DNA of 10,390 nucleotides from Ghiorsea sp. (GTDB lineage Bacteria > Pseudomonadota > Zetaproteobacteria > Mariprofundales > Mariprofundaceae), in NCBI GenBank assembly GCA_030950765.1, contig JAUZQX010000089.1, positions 1 to 10,390 on the forward strand. The letters run 5' to 3'. This document shows positions 7,155-10,390 of this stretch, piece by piece. Both the position numbers and the translations under genes were made by a program. How positions within the stretch are numbered: the stretch's first letter is position 1; the number at the start of each line of letters is the position of its first letter. Below the pieces are notes generated by a model, which saw only the letters and a list, made by a program, of their open reading frames with translations, did no database searches and was not told the origin of the DNA.

Positions 7155-9026
7155 TTATGCCTTGTGGTAAATTTCACCACCCTTTTCATTAAAGGTTTCA
7201 GCTTGTTCATACATGCCTGCTTCAATAGCTTTCATGGCATCAATGCCATGTTCTGCTGCATAATCACGTACATCTTGGGTGATTTTCATGGAGCAGAATT
7301 TAGGGCCACACATTGAGCAGAAATGCGCTACTTTAGCAGATTCTTTAGGAAGGGTTTCATCATGGAATGATTTGGCTGTGTCAGGGTCTAGGGATAAATT
7401 AAACTGATCTTCCCAACGGAATTCAAAGCGTGCTTTTGATAAAGCATCATCGCGTTGCTGAGCGCCAGGGTGACCTTTTGCCAAATCTGCTGCATGCGCA
7501 GAAATCTTATAAGTAATCACACCGATTTTCACATCATCACGATTCGGTAAACCCAAATGTTCTTTAGGGGTTACATAGCAAAGCATCGCACAGCCATACC
7601 AGCCAATTTGAGCCGCACCGATACCAGAGGTTATATGGTCATAACCCGGCGCAATATCTGTAGTCAAGGGGCCCAGCGTGTAGAATGGTGCTTCATCACA
7701 GTGTTCCAGCTGCAAATCCATGTTTTCTTTAATCATTTGCATAGGCACATGACCAGGGCCTTCAATCATCACTTGCACATCATGTTTCCAAGCAATTTTG
7801 GTCAGCTCACCCAATGTTTTAAGTTCACCCAATTGTGCCGCATCATTTGCATCAGCAATCGCGCCAGGGCGTAAACCATCGCCCAATGAGAAAGACACAT
7901 CGTATGCTTTCATGATTTCACAAATGTCTTCAAAGTGGGTGTATAAGAAGTTTTCTCTATGGTGCGATAAACACCACTTCGCCATAATCGAACCACCACG
8001 AGAAACAATGCCAGCTAAACGGTTGGCAGTTAATGGAACATAACGTAACAATACACCTGAATGAATGGTGAAATAATCCACACCTTGTTCAGCTTGTTCA
8101 ATCAATGTGTCACGGAATACTTCCCATGTTAAATCTTCAGCAACACCGTTTACTTTTTCTAGTGCTTGGTAAATCGGCACAGTCCCAATCGGCACTGCTG
8201 CATTACGAATAATCCATTCGCGTGTTTCATGAATATTTTTACCTGTGGACAAGTCCATGATGGTGTCCGAACCCCAGCGGGTTGCCCAAGTCATTTTATC
8301 CACTTCTTCTTCAATGGATGAACCCAAAGCTGAGTTGCCAATATTACCATTGATTTTAACTAAGAAGTTACGCCCAATAATCATAGGCTCTAATTCAGGG
8401 TGGTTAATGTTGGCAGGAATAATGGCGCGACCCCGGGCGACTTCATCACGCACAAATTCAGGGGTAATCACATGCGGAATATTAGCACCAAAGCTTTGAC
8501 CTGGATGTTGTTTGGTAATTTCACGCAAATGTTCACGTTTTTGGTTCTCACGAATGGCAACATATTCCATTTCTGGGGTGATAATACCTTGTCTTGCGTA
8601 ATGCATTTGTGATACATTTTTACCCACTTTGGCTTTGCGTGGTTGTTTTAAGTGTTCAAATCTTAAATGGTCGATGCTTTTATCATCGCGGCGTTCGTTA
8701 CCATATTTTGAAGATAAACCTGTAAGTGGTGCTGTATCATCGCGCTCTTTAATCCAAGCTGAGCGAACATCGGGTAGCCCTTTTTGCAAATCAAGTTCAA
8801 CATCAGGGTCGGTATAAGGACCTGAAGTATCATACACCAAAATGGATGCATTTTCTTCAAAACCATTGGATGTTTCAGTAGGTGACAGGCTGATTTCGCG
8901 CATAGGCACACGAATGTCGGGGCGAGAACCTTCAATATACACCTTTTTCGAGTTGGGATAAAGTTGACGCGAATCTTTATTTGCTTCGTCCATGTGTACT
9001 GATGTGCCTGCCGATAAATCTGTCAT
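7155..9026 (-). CDS. thiC: ThiC, phosphomethylpyrimidine synthase (HMP-P synthase)
   Basis: ThiC is a radical-SAM enzyme that rearranges 5-aminoimidazole ribotide into hydroxymethylpyrimidine phosphate, the pyrimidine half of thiamine. At 623 aa it is close to E. coli ThiC (631). An N-terminal ThiC-associated region (about 1-140) precedes the barrel. The C-terminal cluster motif CSMCGPKFC holds Cys570, Cys573 and Cys578 (CX2CX4C), which carry the 4Fe-4S cluster. Family landmarks include SLGDGLRPG around 380-388, MIEGPGHVP and TPKEHLGLP; His426 and His490 have the spacing of the known zinc ligands of ThiC. The ATG at 9026 is preceded by AGAGG 12 nt upstream, longer than ideal; an in-frame ATG at residue 12 has no better site. 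No other thiamine genes lie in the window, so it appears to stand alone. It is convergent with ssb, and an insertion sequence lies upstream. No TPP riboswitch is recognisable in front of it. Confidence 0.97.
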   Translation of the reverse strand: MTDLSAGTSVHMDEANKDSRQLYPNSKKVYIEGSRPDIRVPMREISLSPTETSNGFEENASILVYDTSGPYTDPDVELDLQKGLPDVRSAWIKERDDTAPLTGLSSKYGNERRDDKSIDHLRFEHLKQPRKAKVGKNVSQMHYARQGIITPEMEYVAIRENQKREHLREITKQHPGQSFGANIPHVITPEFVRDEVARGRAIIPANINHPELEPMIIGRNFLVKINGNIGNSALGSSIEEEVDKMTWATRWGSDTIMDLSTGKNIHETREWIIRNAAVPIGTVPIYQALEKVNGVAEDLTWEVFRDTLIEQAEQGVDYFTIHSGVLLRYVPLTANRLAGIVSRGGSIMAKWCLSHHRENFLYTHFEDICEIMKAYDVSFSLGDGLRPGAIADANDAAQLGELKTLGELTKIAWKHDVQVMIEGPGHVPMQMIKENMDLQLEHCDEAPFYTLGPLTTDIAPGYDHITSGIGAAQIGWYGCAMLCYVTPKEHLGLPNRDDVKIGVITYKISAHAADLAKGHPGAQQRDDALSKARFEFRWEDQFNLSLDPDTAKSFHDETLPKESAKVAHFCSMCGPKFCSMKITQDVRDYAAEHGIDAMKAIEAGMYEQAETFNEKGGEIYHKA

Positions 9027-9148
9027 AAATGTGTAAAACCTCTGCTTAGAAAATGGTCGCCAATGATAACCATCTTCAACGCTAAGATATAGCTAATTAA
9101 TCTTATGGCTTAGTCATGACAAATAAGGCTGTTAGCAACAAATAGACT
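9027..9148 (-). promoter_or_regulatory. thiC leader region without a visible TPP riboswitch
   Basis: These 122 bp between thiC and the probable IS end contain the weak ribosome binding site AGAGG (complement of 9039-9043). I searched by eye on the thiC strand for the THI-box signatures (CTGAGA and the GAACCTGAT-like arm) and found none. A TTGTCA-like -35 (complement of 9117-9122) lacks a convincing -10 at proper spacing. No intrinsic terminator is seen, so transcription from the IS side could enter thiC. Confidence 0.5.
9083..9105. repeat. inverted repeat in the thiC leader
   Basis: TAAGAT (9083-9088) and ATCTTA (9100-9105) form a perfect 6-bp inverted repeat around an 11-nt AT-rich spacer. 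A further CTAAG/CTTAG pair (9082-9086 and 9109-9113) offers an overlapping alternative. No T-run follows on the - strand, so it is not a terminator. It may be an operator or a leader hairpin, or chance in AT-rich DNA. The 8-bp palindrome GTCATGAC (9113-9120) adjoins it. Confidence 0.3.
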
Positions 9149-9177
9149 TGTCCTATTTTAGAGCACAAGGGTTGTCC
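9148..9177. repeat. TTGTCC direct repeats at the presumed IS end
   Basis: TTGTCC occurs at 9148-9153 and again at 9172-9177, 24 bp apart, in the short stretch beyond the 3' end of the transposase gene. The stretch from TGTCC at 9149 inward is the best candidate for the terminal inverted repeat, and a second internal copy would suit a pair of transposase-binding sites. The other end of the element is outside the window, so the boundary is not confirmed. Confidence 0.35.
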
Positions 9178-9195
9178 GCTTTGAATTTGTTTTAT

Positions 9196-9214
9196 GTCAT
9201 GGCATTTTCATGAC
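9196..9214. repeat. hairpin-forming inverted repeat at the transposase 3' end
   Basis: GTCATG (9196-9201) and CATGAC (9209-9214) flank a 7-nt loop and overlap the last transposase codons and its stop. No T-run follows on the - strand, so it is not a typical intrinsic terminator. The arm matches part of the palindrome GTCATGAC at 9113-9120 outside the presumed IS end, possibly by chance. Confidence 0.3.
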
Positions 9215-10390
9215 TATGGGTTGTTCAGCCAGTTTGTTTTCCTCCTTTTTGATGGCTGGGAAATCAGCCAGTTTTCTTGGTCCGTGAAACAATGTAAGTG
9301 AGCCATCGATATGCCGTTTGATGTTGACCTTGGCTTTGACATAGTGATGCCGATATTCATCACTGGGTATTTGCAGCGTTCTTCCTTCAAAGCTTACTGT
9401 ATTGTCTTTGTTGACGACTCGCTCAAATGTTTCACACAGGATGTCATCCAATGAACCGCCAAACCATGGTACAAACGCCTTGCTTTCCACAGCAGGCTTG
9501 ACGGTAAACTCTGCATTAAATGCAGGCATATATGTTTTCTTCAGATAATCATTGGCAGCATCCATATCTGTAATACCTGCGGCTTTAAGCTCATGGGGAA
9601 TGCGTGCTTGATGCGTGGAAAACATGCGTTCACATCGCCCTCTAGCTTGAGGTGAGTAGGCTGCAATCATCTGTATGCCTAAGCGTTGCATGGCTTGTCC
9701 AAACTGGGTTGGACTGCTCTTATCTACCTTGCCTCCTGCCACAGGCGTATGCCAGTAGTGGCTGCCACGGTCACTATAAAAGCTTGAAGGAATACCATGT
9801 TGTTCTATCACATCTTTCATGCCTTGCAGGCTAGACATGGTTCCTTCTTCTGGCACAAAGAACATGGAATAATGGGTGGAAGTCGCATCATCAAGGGTGA
9901 TAATCAAATCCCATGTTTGACCCTCCACCCAAGTATGTGTGGAGGCATCTTGATGAATCATCATACCCTCCATGGCTGCGCGTTCTCGTTTCTTGCGATG
10001 TTTGCCTTTACCCTTTGCTTTCTTGACCAAACCTTTTTCCTGAAGCTTGTTTTTGACCCAAGTGTAACTACGCTCGCCTTCATGTTCGCGCTGATAAAAG
10101 CTATAAAAATGCTTCACATTCCAGCCATCATATCGGCTGCGATACAACTCGGTTAAACGCAGCACCTCATCGACTGGTGCGCAGCGGTTGGAGGCTTGCG
10201 TTAAACGCTTATCCAACAAGCCTGCTTCACCTTCTCCATGGTAGCGCATAACATATCGCCGAAAATTACGTCCACTCATGCCTAAAAGTTGCCCCGCTTC
10301 TTCTTGGCTCAAACGACCGTCTCGCCAATCATCATATGCTTCTAAAAACCTCATCTTTCTTATCTCCTGTAACACTTCTGTTTGTCGCAT
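9197..10390 (-). CDS. DDE transposase, ISNCY/IS1202-like
   Basis: This is a 397-aa integrase-core transposase that would cut and join the ends of its insertion sequence. Residues about 10-60 form a helix-turn-helix (RLSQEEAGQLLGMSGRNFRR), with a second predicted DNA-binding segment around 70-125 and a basic stretch at 120-137 (KKAKGKGKHRKKRER). The RNase H-fold catalytic domain starts near 140. Asp148 (HQDASTHTW), Asp207 (FYSDRGSHYW) and Glu254 (RGRCERMFSTHQ) are the likely DDE triad; HxDxSxHxW, LDDAT and the E-containing GRxER segment are as I recall the IS1202-type group. The reading frame is open throughout, with no internal stop or frameshift, so the enzyme may be active. The ATG is the last codon of the window; its ribosome binding site is unseen and a start further upstream cannot be excluded. 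The C-terminal segment (about 330-385) looks like a small beta-rich domain. Confidence 0.88.
   Translation of the reverse strand: MRQTEVLQEIRKMRFLEAYDDWRDGRLSQEEAGQLLGMSGRNFRRYVMRYHGEGEAGLLDKRLTQASNRCAPVDEVLRLTELYRSRYDGWNVKHFYSFYQREHEGERSYTWVKNKLQEKGLVKKAKGKGKHRKKRERAAMEGMMIHQDASTHTWVEGQTWDLIITLDDATSTHYSMFFVPEEGTMSSLQGMKDVIEQHGIPSSFYSDRGSHYWHTPVAGGKVDKSSPTQFGQAMQRLGIQMIAAYSPQARGRCERMFSTHQARIPHELKAAGITDMDAANDYLKKTYMPAFNAEFTVKPAVESKAFVPWFGGSLDDILCETFERVVNKDNTVSFEGRTLQIPSDEYRHHYVKAKVNIKRHIDGSLTLFHGPRKLADFPAIKKEENKLAEQPIVMKMP

Larger units (their letters stand above)
9149..10390 (-). mobile_element. insertion sequence of the ISNCY/IS1202-like type, partial in this window
   Basis: The element is recognised by its single long transposase gene, which runs to the window edge. 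The end next to thiC is placed tentatively at about 9149 on the basis of the TTGTCC repeats; it must lie between thiC (9026) and the transposase stop (9197). The distal end and any target duplication lie beyond 10390. Its orientation is the same as thiC. Confidence 0.6.

Noticed and set aside
7557..8612. Open frames on the + strand across thiC
   Set aside because: Several overlapping short frames run antisense to thiC; none resembles a protein family.
9027..9196. TPP riboswitch before thiC
   Set aside because: Searched for because it is expected for thiC, but the conserved THI-box segments are not present on the thiC strand.
9196..9214. Hairpin at the transposase stop as an intrinsic terminator
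   Set aside because: The stem is only 6 bp and no T-run follows it on the transposase strand.
1..10390. CRISPR array, tRNA or rRNA genes, toxin-antitoxin or defence genes
   Set aside because: No regularly spaced repeats, no tRNA or rRNA sequence recognised by eye, and all long frames are explained by the genes listed.

Overview
The window reads as chromosomal DNA of a Gram-negative proteobacterium with somewhat AT-rich codon use. SecA has a C-terminal zinc-binding tail, ArgJ follows secA directly, ThiC is of the long proteobacterial type, and a large MHYT-domain hybrid kinase is present. A gamma- or zeta-like proteobacterium fits, but the sequence alone does not settle the lineage.

Layout, left to right: (1) 113-2395 (+), a membrane hybrid sensor histidine kinase (MHYT, PAS, HisKA, HATPase, receiver) with no partner gene in view. 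(2) 2396-2649, a 254-bp control region for secA with a candidate promoter, a cluster of AGTGAA hexamers and a small dyad. (3) 2650-6995 (+), secA, argJ and ssb, closely spaced (2-nt and 27-nt gaps) and probably co-transcribed, ending in a clear intrinsic terminator. (4) 7155-9026 (-), thiC, convergent with ssb and with its own strong intrinsic terminator. (5) 9027-9196, the thiC upstream region, which also holds the probable end of an insertion sequence. (6) 9197-10390 (-), an ISNCY/IS1202-like DDE transposase whose ATG is the last codon of the window, so the far end of the element is not seen.

The genes do not form one pathway. SecA drives protein export, ArgJ recycles the acetyl group in arginine synthesis, SSB protects single-stranded DNA, and ThiC makes the pyrimidine half of thiamine. 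The kinase is a signalling protein of unknown stimulus. No previously undescribed system is evident. The points most worth a second look are the IS lying directly upstream of thiC on the same strand with no TPP riboswitch visible in the remaining leader, the AGTGAA cluster before secA, and the paired TTGTCC repeats at the presumed IS end.
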